The notes under the pieces are model-generated. The model was not told the origin of the DNA. It ran no database searches and was given only the letters and a program-made list of their open reading frames with translations. From assembly GCA_928212115.1 (NCBI GenBank), contig CAKMRJ010000001.1:181005713-181069712 (forward strand): a DNA stretch of 64,000 bases, given 5' to 3'. Shown piece by piece: positions 22,379 through 34,435 of the stretch; within the stretch, counting starts at the first letter, position 1, and each line of letters begins with the position of its first letter. The position numbers and the translations under genes were made by a program. This stretch comes from Lactuca virosa (Eukaryota; Streptophyta; Magnoliopsida; Asterales; Asteraceae).

Positions 22379-24418
22379 AATGATTTTTGATCTAATGGTT
22401 TTGTGAAAATGTTAGCAAGCTTATCTGCGGGTTTGACAAAGTGGACTTCAATCTTTCGATCTTCAACGTGGTCTTTGATAAAATCATAACGAAGACCAAT
22501 ATGTTTTTTTTTTCAAATGTTGGACTGGATTGTGACAAATGCGAATTGCGCTTTGACAATCACAATCTAAAGGTATTTTCTTCATGTTGATTGCATAATC
22601 AAACAATTGTCTTTGAATCCAATTCACTTGTGATGCACATGCAACAGTAGCATATATTTTGCCTCAGCTATTGAAATAGAAACACAAGTTTTCTTTTTCG
22701 ATTGCCAACTGACAAGTTTCCCATCCACAAATTGACACCCTCCAGTTGTGCTCTTTTGATCCAATAGACATACACCCAGGTCTGCATCAGAAAATGCTTG
22801 GATAAAAAATCTAGTCTTCAAAGCATACCACAATCGTAACGAAATTGTACTTTTGTTGTATCGAACGATATTCTTGACTGCATTAAGATGGGGTTCTCTT
22901 GGATTCGATTGGTACCTAGCACAATTACATACAACAAATATAATATCAGGTCGACTTGCAGTTTAATATAAAAGCGAACCAATCATGCTCCTATACATCG
23001 TGATATCCACAATATACTTATCCAACGAAGGACTTAAGTATGTGCCAACAACCGTAGGTACTTTGACTTTCGTGCTATTTATCATGCCAAACCATTCTAA
23101 TAAGTTTCGAGTATGTTTCTATTGATTGATAAAGATTCCTTCCCTTCTTTGACGAATATTTAAACCCAAAAAGTTATTAATTTTACCCATCATGATCATT
23201 TCTAATTAACTCTTCATTAATTCCTCAAATTCCTTAGATAAAGAAGGACCAGTCGAACCAAAGATGATGTCATTGACATAAATTTGAACTAGCATAAGAT
23301 GATCCCCTACTTTCTTTCGAAATAAAGTAGGATCAACTGATCCTTGTTTAAATTTAACGATTTTCAAAAAATTTGTCAGAGTTGCATACCAGGCACGAGG
23401 TGCTTGTTTTAATTCATAGACTGCCTTATCTAAAATATAATAGTGATCAGGATGCTTATCATTAACGAAACCTGGTGGTTGTTCTACATACATCGTTTCT
23501 TCCATAACACCATTGAGGAATGCACATCTCACATCCATCTGGTAGACGTCGAAATCCTTGTGAGCTGCATAAGAAATAAAAATTTGTACCGCCTCGAGTC
23601 TTGCAAAAAAGGGCAATTGTTTCCTCATAATCAATACCTTCTTGTTGAGAATAACCTTTTACGACTAGCCTTGCTTTGTTTCAATCAATATTGCCTTCTT
23701 TGTCAGTTTTGTTCTTAAAATCCATTTTAGACCAATTGTCGAAACATCTCCAGGTTTAGGAACTAATCTACAAACCTGATTTCATTCAAATTCAGCAAGT
23801 TCAGATTGCATTGCAACAACCCAATTAGGATGTTCTAATGCAGTCTTTACTGTTTTTTATTCAAATTTCAAGATAAAAACATTAAACATACAAAATTCTT
23901 AATGAACATTCAACACCTCATTTTTGGCTCAAATTTGGGCTAGTGTCAAGACACCAGAGTTTGGATCACCAAAATTATGTTCTTTCGGATGCTCTCTTGT
24001 CCATTTGTCCATCGGTGGATACGCAAGATCAAAGTCTAAAGGTGCATATTCAAAGATGTCATCAGCATCCGAAGCTTCTCCTGTAATTTAGATATTATCA
24101 GTTACATCATGAAAATCATTATTTTGAGCATTACCATCATCATGATTCGATCCACTTGGCTCCCCCTCTACCAATGAATTTTTGGTGTGATACCCCCCCC
24201 CTCGACATCAGCATGGATAGACATATGCTTCCCCTTATCATGAATTTGAGTTGCCATATGCTCTCCCTCAACATACGAATCATGTCTTTCATTTTGAGAC
24301 AAAAATATCAGTTGATTCCCCTCCACTTGATTAGCAGTCGCAACATGTACTCTTTCGACATTTACTCTTGAAGTTGACGACGAATGTGCTTCATTTTCAT
24401 TATTTTTGACTGTCGAAT
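22379..24418 (-). pseudogene. Copia K pol fragment (linker, RT, RNase H)
   Basis: Ty1/Copia pol read from 24418 down. It has the acidic linker (NVERVHVATANQVEG, YVEGEHMATQ), then RT (FDVYQMDVRCAFLNG, EQPPGF, AVYELKQAPRAWY, LVQIYVNDIIFGS) and RNase H pieces (FSDADLG, KSTTGGCQF, SISIAEAKY). In the RT active box YVDD is YVND, which removes a catalytic Asp. There are frameshifts and stops near 23205, 22990, 22625 and 23640-24170. It ends just before the usual C-terminus (LANIFTKPLDQKSF) where the Gypsy E LTR begins. At the other end it is cut by LTR J1 at 24419; its integrase is not found in the window. Confidence 0.9.
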
Positions 24419-26821
24419 TGTGACATCCACCAAAACTCAGGTCAATACTCATCTAGAACTTCGCCATTTTCTTGTGTGCACTTAACTTGGCTCTAGAGTT
24501 ACAAGTTGAACTAGGTTCACGACTTAATAGATCCCTCGGAACAATTAGTGTATCTTAGCTTGTATTGAACAATCACATTGATATTTGTATGAACCAACTG
24601 AGTGATAAAGTGACAAATTAGAACCTTAAGTCCAAACACAACACTATGTTTGGTAGACCATAACCCAAGGTAAGTTAGCAACCCTAAAATTTCCATATTG
24701 GAAAAAAAAAATCTAATGCTTAACAAGGTTAAGTATTTTAAGCTAATATGAACAAAATTAAACCATAATATGAACCAACTATAAAGTTGATGAGAAATTC
24801 ATATAATTCATGATTCGAAATGTGAAACAAAAGAAAAATCCAAGGATATCAAAATCTTACAACCACATATTATGAATCCTTGTTATAATTGTTGAAATAT
24901 GAGAAATTGATTTTTATAAAAAATTAAATAATAGGTTATCATTTTGTAAATTAATTCAACAAATATAAATTTACAAGTTATTACCTAGTGTAAATATTTC
25001 AACAAAACCCAATAATTAAAACCTTAGGAGATTATGATAATGTTTGAGTTTTTATAAAATATAAAATCTAGATTTATAAGAATTCAAGGGAGGCTTTTAT
25101 TATTTGATCTAATATCAATAAAAACCATATCCCTCTTAAATTTTCGTCCATTAGGCTTTTCCCTCTCCCCCATGCCTTAAAACCCATCATTACACCTCAT
25201 TTGAACCACCTACACACTCCATCTCACACTCATTCTCCAAGAAAACTCTCCCACTTCCAAGACCACTCCTACACATCAGAAAATCCTCCATTCTCTGTCC
25301 TAATTTCGGATTTTTGAAGGTCAAGAAGTGTTCTTGCTTCTCTCAAGATCAAAACCAAGGTAAACAACACAATCCTTTATTATAGTTTTATGATTTTACT
25401 TCCTCTTCTTCATAGTTCTTCTTTACTTTTCGGATTCTATGCCCTTATATGGCTAGAAATCCTTGTTTTTCCTCTTGGTGTTTGTAGATTCTCACCATAA
25501 CACAATACATGTGTTTGAGATGGTGAAAATCCGGGATCAAACCCATGCAAAGAGTGAAAAGATGCACATATGTTCATATGATTTCAAAAATCGAGTTTTA
25601 CATCTTCTTCTTCACTTATTTTGTGTTCTTACATGACAAAAAAGTATTTAAACCATTTCTAGTACATCTTGGATGCTCATTCACTCCATGCATGTGCGAG
25701 AAATTGGATTTGTGGTGCAATCCTAGTGTAAGATTCGGTGGTTTCAAGGAGTTCTCTATCACATGAATGAAACACCCACTTTGGGGGCCTTGGAATAACC
25801 CTAAATCAATGACTTGGATGTATGAACCTAAAAGTTTCATATTCCTCTGTAAAATCTAGTTTATTGTTATTTATTTTCGACCATAAAAGAAATATACATG
25901 TTGTGTCTTTGTAAAAGTGACCTTTAGGGAGCACTAAAAGCAACCAAGGATGACATGCAATCTGTCAGAATATTTTGTTCAGTTTTGAATGGGCACAACT
26001 CACTCATTACTAAACCAAATAACGATATTCTTTTTCTGTGGGCTAGTCACTTGAGTTAGCTTTCGAATCCAATTGGTCTTACTGTAAAACATTAAAAATA
26101 TGATTTTAGACAATTTTTATAAAACAGTTGCGCAAACAGAATGTTTTCTATGATCATTAGTTTTGCTTTACATGATCAAGGCTCTTAAACCCCACCCTAA
26201 ATCTGGGGAAAAAATATTTTCAAAACTTAACATATCCAACAAATGGTGTCTAAAATTTTGTGGGTTAAAACCCCACAGAATTTTCTATACAAATTTGTAA
26301 ACCTTCAGCTACATCTAGAACTCATGCACTATATTGTGCTACATTGCCTATCTTGTTGGGGTTGAATACCCCTGTTTTGCTTCTAAATATATTTCAAGCA
26401 AATTATTTTATGAAAGTTCATATATACAAGTGATGATCTGTAAAACCCCAATGGCTAAAACCAATCCCTTATTTTTCTATAAAAATATTGATTTAATGGC
26501 AATAAATTCAAAATAATCGTTTTCATAAGAGTTAAAAATCTGAAAATTTGTAGTAGTAATGTATTCATTGAATAAGAAAGCCATGTAATATTCCAGATGA
26601 TTTCGACACTATTTGATATTTTATCCATATTTTTCATTAAATTTGAGCATGAACTTACAAATTTGGGTCATTGAACTCAAAGACCCTAAACAAAATTTTT
26701 CTCAACCTTAGGAACATTTTAGGAGCCTGTAAAAATTAAATTGAGAATTTTGGAAACCATTTACTATTTATTTTGAATTTTATCCATTATTTGGGCTTTA
26801 ATTTAAATATATATAGATATA

Positions 26822-26869
<48 letters not shown>

Positions 26870-27882
26870 CAAATAACCTTCAAAATATTTACAAAATTTC
26901 TGGACACTAATGCCCTTTGTTAGAACCATAAAACTAATTTTTGTAATTTTCGAAATTTATTTCCATGCCTTCGTAAAATTTTGAACACAATGTAATATGA
27001 ACTAATGTTACCGATAATGAATCGTACACACTTTGGGCACTTTTACGACATCACTAGTTGGATATAGGTTAGTGAATTATATCTCACTAAAACTATTTGT
27101 TCCATAGGACGCTAGTAGGAATCGCCCTCGTCAACATCAAACCGCGAAGCCCGAGCCACAAACTTTCTATTGTGAGTTTTCACAGCCCCTATTTTATGTT
27201 TTAATGTTTTAGGGTGAAAAGCATGCTACAATTTCTATGAACATTATTTTACGAGCTTGTGTTATGAACTAAGTGATGTGAACTTTGTTGTCTGAACCTT
27301 TTATTATGAACTTGTACTATGAATATGGTGTTATGAAATTGTATGTTAAGTCCCCGGAGAACCGATACAACCTATTAACTCATATTTGAGCCGATGGTCT
27401 TATGGATAGCGCTATTTGGGGTCGACAGCCCCCACTCGCCCGGAACCGCGAGTGCATATTTCCATGAACTGACATCATGGGAACCATGGACATGATGGAA
27501 TGGGGCAGGAACGGTCGTTAGGCTTGGTTGTGAACGGAATGCAATGACATTCATCGTTTTCTAAATTGGAACATTATAGAATAAACTACATTTTTGAAAT
27601 AATGTATTATTATAAACCTGTGAAGTCACTAACTATTTTATAGTTGATCCTCGTTTTTGCATGCTTTTCAGGGAACGGTCAGTGAATCAACAAGACGTTA
27701 GCATGATTTAAGTTGTTACGTTTGCTATGTATTAAATTATGTATTGTGAAAACTGAATGTATTTGTTTTGTACGTGATGTAAACTTAAAACGCTTAATGT
27801 TTATGGTTGGTACTTCTATTTACCTTTGTGATGAGACCTTAGCCTGTCACTCTTCGTGTTTACGCTTTAACGGGGTGCGACA
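24419..27882 (+). repeat. LTR J1 (5' LTR of element J, plus)
   Basis: Starts TGTGACATCC at 24419 inside Copia K and ends GGGGTGCGACA at 27882, two bases before a segment with a primer-binding site. The last 800 bases match the reverse complement of 30183-31300. CT/CA-rich text at 25180-25290 looks like a transcribed leader, followed by a donor-like AAG/GTAAAC near 25360. An AT microsatellite lies at about 26828-26862. At roughly 3.46 kb it is long for an LTR. The start boundary is less sure than the end. No gene is seen. Confidence 0.7.
26828..26862. repeat. (AT)n microsatellite
   Basis: Uninterrupted AT dinucleotides inside LTR J1, flanked by similar AT-rich text. Confidence 0.95.
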
Positions 27883-27886
27883 GATT

Positions 27887-27898
27887 TGGTATCAGAGC
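27887..27898 (+). other. Element J primer-binding site, plus
   Basis: TGGTATCAGAGC four bases after the end of LTR J1. It matches initiator tRNA-Met. The next 200 bases resemble the reverse complement of 29960-30165. Confidence 0.9.
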
Positions 27899-28180
27899 CT
27901 AAGGTTATAGAGAATACCGGCTTCCCCTTTCCCTTAGGGACGCCTAAACTATAACCATTGAGTTAATAAAACATGCCATTTAGTATAAGTAATTCCGGTA
28001 ACGCGCTACTGGACCTTAATTATACATAGCCTGATCACCTATGTATAATTAAGGAAGAGTTAGTGCAAGACCGGAATTGATTATAGTGAATGGTATCAAC
28101 ACCCTAGGATAAACATAAACATCAAACATAATAGAAATTTTCTAGAAGGCTAAAAATTCATCTAAACATTAGAGTTTCTC

Positions 28181-28342
28181 ATGTACAGCATAGCCATGTC
28201 AAACACTAGCTCTCAAGCACTTGGATCGGTAGATGAGTCTGGTTACGTCACTGCGAAAGAACCGCGACTCGAGCAAAACCAACCGCGACCGAACTACAGG
28301 ATCAGAGACTGGAGAGGAAGTGAGCAGCCAGGCACCGACTGA
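28181..28342 (+). CDS. Short ORF at start of element J coding region
   Basis: The first ATG codons after the leader are at 28181 and 28196, in the same frame. The frame gives about 53 residues (MSNTSSQALGSVDESGYV from 28196) and stops at TGA 28340-28342. It overlaps the longer frame that starts at 28233. The two may be halves of one gene with a +1 shift, or the first may be an upstream ORF. I recognise no family. Confidence 0.45.
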   Translation: MYSIAMSNTSSQALGSVDESGYVTAKEPRLEQNQPRPNYRIRDWRGSEQPGTD

Positions 28343-28820
28343 GGAAACTTCAGCCCCACAAATACCCGAGCCTTCGCGACAGCTGACGCCTCAGCCACCC
28401 CTTTATGGACTATACCAAAGGAGGACAGCGAGAAAGAGCGCACCAATGCCGAGAGAAGTGTTGAGGTTCGAGCGTCCAGAACCCGTGCCAGCACCTCCCG
28501 CACCAAGGAGTGAGCGTCTCGAGCCTAGTCAGCCTCGACCCCCAGTCATAGGGACGCCTTATATGCGAGCACCCGGGATGACTTGTCAGGAGCGACGCAG
28601 CATGGAGGCCATGGCCCGAGACCTGCATGATGCCCGTAGTAGTATTGCTTATCATCATCACAACATAGCCGACATGTCAGACGTGGTGGATGCGGTGTGT
28701 GGTTATGCATACTCCGCCCAGAGGACAGCAATCAGAGCTATGATCACTAGCGCTATCGTTGGAGGGCTAGCATTGATTCTGGCAGTGGCACTTGTCTGGG
28801 TGATTGTGTTTTGGGGTTGA
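28233..28820 (+). CDS. Proline-rich protein with C-terminal membrane segment, in element J
   Basis: The 195-codon frame is intact. Residues 1-40 are hydrophilic (Ser/Thr/Arg). Residues 41-108 are rich in Pro with Arg/Glu (PEPSRQLTPQPPLYG, FERPEPVPAPPAPRSE). Residues 115-165 are probably helical with a HHH patch. Residues 170-193 are a strong hydrophobic helix (SAIVGGLALILAVALVWVIV), leaving almost nothing after it, as in tail-anchored proteins. It has no zinc knuckle, protease or RT motif. It sits where gag would be, about 350 bases after the primer-binding site. It could be a Gag-like or accessory protein of a non-autonomous element; the function is unknown. The start may really be at 28181 or 28196 in another frame. 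Confidence 0.55.
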   Translation: MSLVTSLRKNRDSSKTNRDRTTGSETGEEVSSQAPTEETSAPQIPEPSRQLTPQPPLYGLYQRRTARKSAPMPREVLRFERPEPVPAPPAPRSERLEPSQPRPPVIGTPYMRAPGMTCQERRSMEAMARDLHDARSSIAYHHHNIADMSDVVDAVCGYAYSAQRTAIRAMITSAIVGGLALILAVALVWVIVFWG

Positions 28821-30165
28821 ATCTAAATGTCATGGTTTATGTTTTGTCGTTTTTCGTCTATGTATTTTGAGTTTTATAGCATAAAGTTTAAACACTTTTA
28901 TAAAAGAAAATGTTTCTAAGTTTTTCGAAAACGTGCCAAAATGGTAAGCAAGGTTTAAAATGGTGTATATGCCCTTAAAAGCACATCTATCCATTGAAAT
29001 GGATTGAAATGAAATTGAAATAGCAATGTTAAAACAAATATTGGTTAAATTGAGTTTTGAAGAAAAGTGTTAAATTAAAGCAAGTTGTCAAAAGATTTTT
29101 AGCGAGAATATGGCGTAAATTGTTAGGAAAGGTCTAGTAAGTTGTATGAAGTGGTTATAAAGTATTTTATCGATGATAAATAAAACCGATGAAACAAAAT
29201 AATTTTTTGATGGAAGATTAAGAAATAAGGAATAAGTATGTTAGTGTAGCCGATCGTACCTAAATACTAAGGTGAGTACAAGGCGAGTGCCGATGTCTTT
29301 TCCCCCAAGATAAAGGACAAGAAAAATTGTTTGAAAACGTTTTATGGTGTCAATACAGTTTACGACCTTTTATAGAGGTCAAAGGGACATCCTATGTTAA
29401 GTTTTAAGCTCAAGGTGGAAACAACGTAGAGCTAAATCGTAGCGTAGTAATAAAGTCTCACGTATGCGTTAAACCTCCGTGTCTCCTCGTGAGTCGAATT
29501 GGGAATGCTCTCCAATGATATCCAAGTGGCTACTTAGAAACGACTCATCTACCTCCTTACGCGATGCTCTAATTTTCATCCGTGTCGGTATCGGAACGCT
29601 TTCCTAGTTGTAACTATAGTACAAAGACGATGAAGAGGTATTGAGGAATAATTGGTATAGGTTTCGACTTAAGATTATTACTTGTGTATATCTAGCTACT
29701 AATCTTACATCTAAAGTCAATAGCTACCGAGGAATACCCGTTCTTAGTACTATGTGCATTGCTCTTAGAGTGGCTAGTGATATAACCTAAGTGGTTAACC
29801 TAGCACTTGATAAGGGACAAGAATATTTCCAAATAAAGGCATTGTTATAAAAGTGAACTTAGTTTCTAAGTGTATCTAAATGAATGCCTATAATATGCAA
29901 TGCCCGTACGCATACCGAAAAATTTTGTTTTTCAAAAGTTTAAGTTGAAAATTGTTTTGAACATAATTCTACTATAACCGTTTCCAGCCTCACATTAACT
30001 TTCCTTAATTAAGCATAGTTGGCCAGGCTATACTTAGTTAAAGTCTAATAATGTGTACTCGAATTAGTTATAGCAGTAGTATGTTCAGTATTTAAAAATG
30101 TTTTGAAATTTTTTCGCTATAGTTATGGTTCTCCAAAGGAAAACCGATATTCTCTATAACCTTCG
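28821..30165. other. Element J interior, no gene seen
   Basis: About 1.3 kb with stops in all frames and no recognised motif. Somewhere in this stretch the plus-strand element J joins an inverted minus-strand relative: text at 29960-30165 is homologous, reversed, to 27890-28090. The exact join could not be placed by eye. Confidence 0.6.
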
Positions 30166-30177
30166 GCTCTGATACCA
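30166..30177 (-). other. Inverted element J primer-binding site
   Basis: GCTCTGATACCA on plus, five bases from LTR J2 (TGTCACACCCCGC at 30183). It shows that J2 is the 5' LTR of a minus-strand element whose body points left. Confidence 0.88.
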
Positions 30178-30182
30178 TTTTC

Positions 30183-33072
30183 TGTCACACCCCGCTAAAG
30201 CGGAAACACGAGGGGAGGCAGTATAAAGGATTTCATAGCAAAAGTTAAAAGACAACACCAACCATAGTATTAAAAATCATTACAAATTTACGATGGGTTT
30301 GAACAACTTTTAAAAGAAATTACAATGTAAGTTGAAATACAACACATGCGAATGCTCCTATAAGTGATGTGTCCCTAAGTGCCACTTACTCGATGATTCC
30401 TGAAAAACCATGTAAAACGAGCGTCAACTATAAAAATAGTTGGTGAGTACTCACAGATTAAAAATAATATAAGTTTCATGAATCAAAATCAAAGTTTTGA
30501 CAGAGTTTTCCATAAATAAAAATATATTGCAAAAATGAGTAAATAAGTTTGTATAAACAAAGTTTGTTGCCATCGTGAGAAATAAAGTTACGTTGCCCAA
30601 ATGAGATGCAACGTTTATATCCTCATGGAAACAAAGTTGGTTGCTAAAACGAGTAAACAAGTTTCATTGCTATAATGAGCAATCAATTTCGTTGCTAAAA
30701 CATGTATATAAGTTTCCAGTAACAAAAGTTCATTGTTATGATGAGATATAAAGTTTATTGCTATAATGAGAAACAAAGTTCATTGCTATAATTGATAAAC
30801 GAGTTTATTGCCATAATAAATAACAGGTTTGTATGTTTATGAGCAAACAATGAGTTCTCAACCAAGCCTATGACTGAAGCCCTATCAAGATCTATGCTTA
30901 TCGTTCCATAGATTATATGGTATCATGCACTCCAGCAATCGGGCGAGTGAGGAGTTCTCAATTCCTAATAGCGCTATATACAATGACCATTGGCTCAAAG
31001 AGTTAATGGTTGGAGTAAAGTATAAGGGAAGGGACTTAAGACGATAAGTTCTCATGTTCCGTGTTGCATAGACATACATAGCAAAATATAGCAAATTATA
31101 GCAAAATATAGCAATCGAGTTTGATACGAATCAATTTAAATACAACGAACAATAAATAGTTTTTCGGACATGCTTTTCCACCCCAAAACATAAAACCGAA
31201 AATAGGGGAGTGCGTGAATACTCACAATGCATTGAGATGATGCAAATGGTGCCTTGAACTACGCTCCACTCGTACCACTATCGTTTTCCTATAACGATGT
31301 TACACACTAATGAGTCTCTAAGCGAAATCTAACGCTAGTATACATACTACTACAATAGAATTATGCCAATATTGTGTCAAAATTTAATATTGATAAGTTA
31401 CAAACATTTTTCTGTGGAAATTAAGTTTCAAAGAATCAATTGTTATATAACAATTTAAGTGGAAAATTTTCATTATTGAAATGCTAATATTTAACATTTT
31501 AGAGGTGTTCCAATGATTAAATATTCAAAATTAAATCAATTTAGTTCTAAACTTTCCCAAACTTTGCATTTCAGTTTTAATTGAAGTCAAATACCTTAAG
31601 ATAAATTTTCTTGAATTTTTGATTTGTCTAACTATTTTTCACCATTTAATTCCATGAATAATCATAAAATCATGGAAAAATAGTAACTTATCATGAAAAA
31701 ATTCTTATAACTTTTGTGTAACTATTTTACAGTGTACATAATCTAGGAAAAATATTAATATGTGTTTTCAAAAAGTTTAACACAATTTTTCTAATTTTTG
31801 TGTATTTGTTCTATAAAAATAGAAATAAATAGATAACAGTTTCAAAAATTCACCAAACTTTTTTTACAAGTGTTATTACACATACTTAATCTGTGGAAAA
31901 TATAAAAATGAGTTTCTAAACTGTTTAACCAATTTTTATGATTTTTGTGCATTTATTCTAATAAAAATAGAAATAAATAAAAATTTGTTTCCAAAATTAC
32001 CCAAACTTTTTGTATTACTGTTATTAAACATTATTAAGCTGGGCAAAATATAAAAATTGATTTCTAAACTGTTTAACCCAATTTTATGATTTTTGAGCAT
32101 TTATTCTAATAAAAATTGAAATAAATAGAAAACAGTTTCCAACATTGCCCAAAACTTTTGTAACACCTTTATTATACACGTAGAAGCTGTGAAAAATATA
32201 AAAGATATTTTTTAATTAGTCCTTCTATTTTTCTTTGTTTTATCCTCTTAAATAATCATTAATTGGAGAATAATTATTAAACGGTTAAAGTAAATTACCA
32301 AAAAAAATTTAAAGTTCATTTACAGTGTAAATAATCAGGGAAAAATCCCAAAGGTGGTTTTTATCTACTGGAATCCGATTTTGTGTATTTAAGTGTATTT
32401 GATCTTAGAAAATAGGAGAAAAATAGTATACAGAAGAGAAACCTCCTAATGTACAACAAGGTGTTCTGGTAAATTTTCATGAATTTTGGATGAGCAGAAC
32501 TATTTTTTTAAAATTCTTGATGTTAAACTTTATAAAATTTAGGTTTTAGGGCTTTTAGGGTTTTGGAGTTTAATAAACTTTGAATATCAAAATAAATTGA
32601 ATATTTGAGACTTCAAATTATCTTATGGTATTATAACTCTTTTATAGTTATAAATAATGTTTGTAATTTACTTTTATCGGTTTATTGGCATTCTATGTAG
32701 TGATTCTGAGATTCAAGCGAAATTGAGGAATCAAGTATACTAGTCCTAGTCTTCAACTTTGACTTAACTTTCTATGAGACTTTGACCTAATTTCTACCAC
32801 TAGGTCAAGTGCATGACGTGTGTATATGATTAATGAAAAGGTGTTCGGGTCAAAGAGTGACCTAAATATGGATATTCACTACAGTTAAGTAGTTGTAGAA
32901 TTCACATACCAATGTGAAATCCAAGCACATTATCCATTGTTTCTAATTGTTTCCAAGTTTCTAATAGGTTATATCTTAACTTCTAGTTACTAAGTCTTGT
33001 ATGTGTCGTGCCTATACGTGCAACTAAGTTTATTCAAATCTAGAACTAACTCGAATTTTGACGGTTGTCACA
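30183..33072 (-). repeat. LTR J2 (5' LTR, minus)
   Basis: A 2890-bp LTR, TGTCACACCCCGC...ACGGTTGTCACA. The left part mirrors the end of J1; the right 540 bases match 1735-2300. Compared with 1-2300 it seems to lack about 1.6 kb near 32510, including the GA-rich leader and TATA-like signal. Degenerate repeats of about 30 bases (GTT.ATTGCTATAATGAG) fill 30530-30830. It inserted in LTR G3; the bases TAAGT after 33072 fit a target copy, but the other copy is missing. No gene is seen. Confidence 0.78.
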
Positions 33073-34435
33073 TAAGTCCTTTCAATCCTACTTATATAAC
33101 TATATCTATATAGATACACATAATATAAGTTAAAAGAGTTTAATAAAAGTATTTGATATGAAAAAGAGTTTGTAAAACAGTTTGAAGTAAAACAGTTTGG
33201 TAACACAGTTTGAAAGGTAAGAAATCCACTTGTTTGGTAGTTGTTAATCACATGGGATTGATATAATAACTATAATTGTTCAACTTGTATTCCCCCCATA
33301 AAAGCATTTAAAAACATTTAAAAGGTTAATTAAGGGGTATGAACTCACCTGTAGTGAGTGGTTTGGATGAACGGATTGTATAGGATGCTAAGTGTCAAGT
33401 GAAGACTTGAGCACACACGCGGATCCTATTTAACATATAATGATGCACACACGCGGATCCTATTTAACATATAATGATACATATATGAATATAATTAGTG
33501 CTTATAACAACTAATTAGTGACTTTTAATCACCTTAGGGACTAGTAAACACTTATTTTGAAGTGTTACAACCATATATGATTGTATATAAGGGGTATATG
33601 GCTATGCAAGGGAGTGTATGGTCAAAATGCACACTATTTGTGTGTGTGCGGCCAGGGTGTGTGTGCGGCCGCACACTCCCTATGGAATGTGCCAAAATGT
33701 ATTTTAAGGCTTTAGGACTCATCTAGGAAGGTTTCTTACTTCATGCTTTAGCCTTATATGGAGTTTATTGCCATTTTTGGACCCCCAAAAGGGTGTGTGC
33801 GGCCACCATGATGTGTGCGGCCGCACACCCTTTATGAACATGATAAAATCATGTTTTTATAGCATATCATCAAGTGTTCTTAGCATATAACAAGTTATGA
33901 TAAGTGTATACACGTTATAGAGGCTTGAAAGGGTGTTTAAGGTCCAAAACTAGTGCGTGTTCTTGGTGTTCTTGACTAAAAATGGATGTTTTCACGGATC
34001 AAACCAAGGGAAAAGGCTAGTTAAGGCCATCTATTAGCTAAACCAAGAAGGAATCACTCACTTGTTTGAAGATTGGAGTGAAACTTTGGATGATACGTGA
34101 GAGAAAACGAGTTCTAGCTTTGAAGAAGTGAAAAAGTGTTAAAAAATGACAAGTGTTGTATATATATGGGAGAGTGTGTGGTTGGGATGGGTGTGGGGTT
34201 GGGTGTGTGGCCGTACACTCAAGTGTGCGGCCGCACACTCCATGTGTTGGAGTGTTTGGCCCGATTTTGCTTATATGCATCGATTTATCCCATTTCTAGG
34301 TTCCTACCTTGATTGTATTGGGTTTAGAACACTTAAATAGACTCTAACAGTGCAAGAAGATAGCAAAATGAGTCTAACCTTCATTTATTTGAATAAGAGT
34401 TTAAGGTAAAAATTTCGGATTGTCACAAATTCTAG
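33073..34435 (-). repeat. LTR G3, truncated
   Basis: Reverse complement of the G4/G5 sequence (33073-33480 mirrors about 59990-60330). It ends TTTCGGATTGTCACA at 34435. Perfect GTGTGCGGCCGCACAC palindromes lie at 33661-33676, 33813-33828 and 34223-34238. A 36-bp duplication (CACACACGCGGATCC...ATATAATGAT) lies at 33413-33477. The left part is lost at LTR J2. No gene is seen. Confidence 0.8.
33661..34239. repeat. CGGCCG palindromes in LTR G3
   Basis: Three copies of GTGTGCGGCCGCACAC (33661-33676, 33813-33828, 34223-34238; the last extends to 18 bp with A/T flanks). The arm is TGTG/CACA. Imperfect sites lie at 33648 and 34205-34218. Confidence 0.92.

Noticed and set aside
28294..28731. Minus-strand frames opposite the element J ORF
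   Set aside because: Shadows of the GC-rich plus-strand gene, without motifs.
24419..33072. J1 and J2 as the two LTRs of one ordinary element
   Set aside because: They are in opposite directions and each has its own primer-binding site, so they are two 5' ends.
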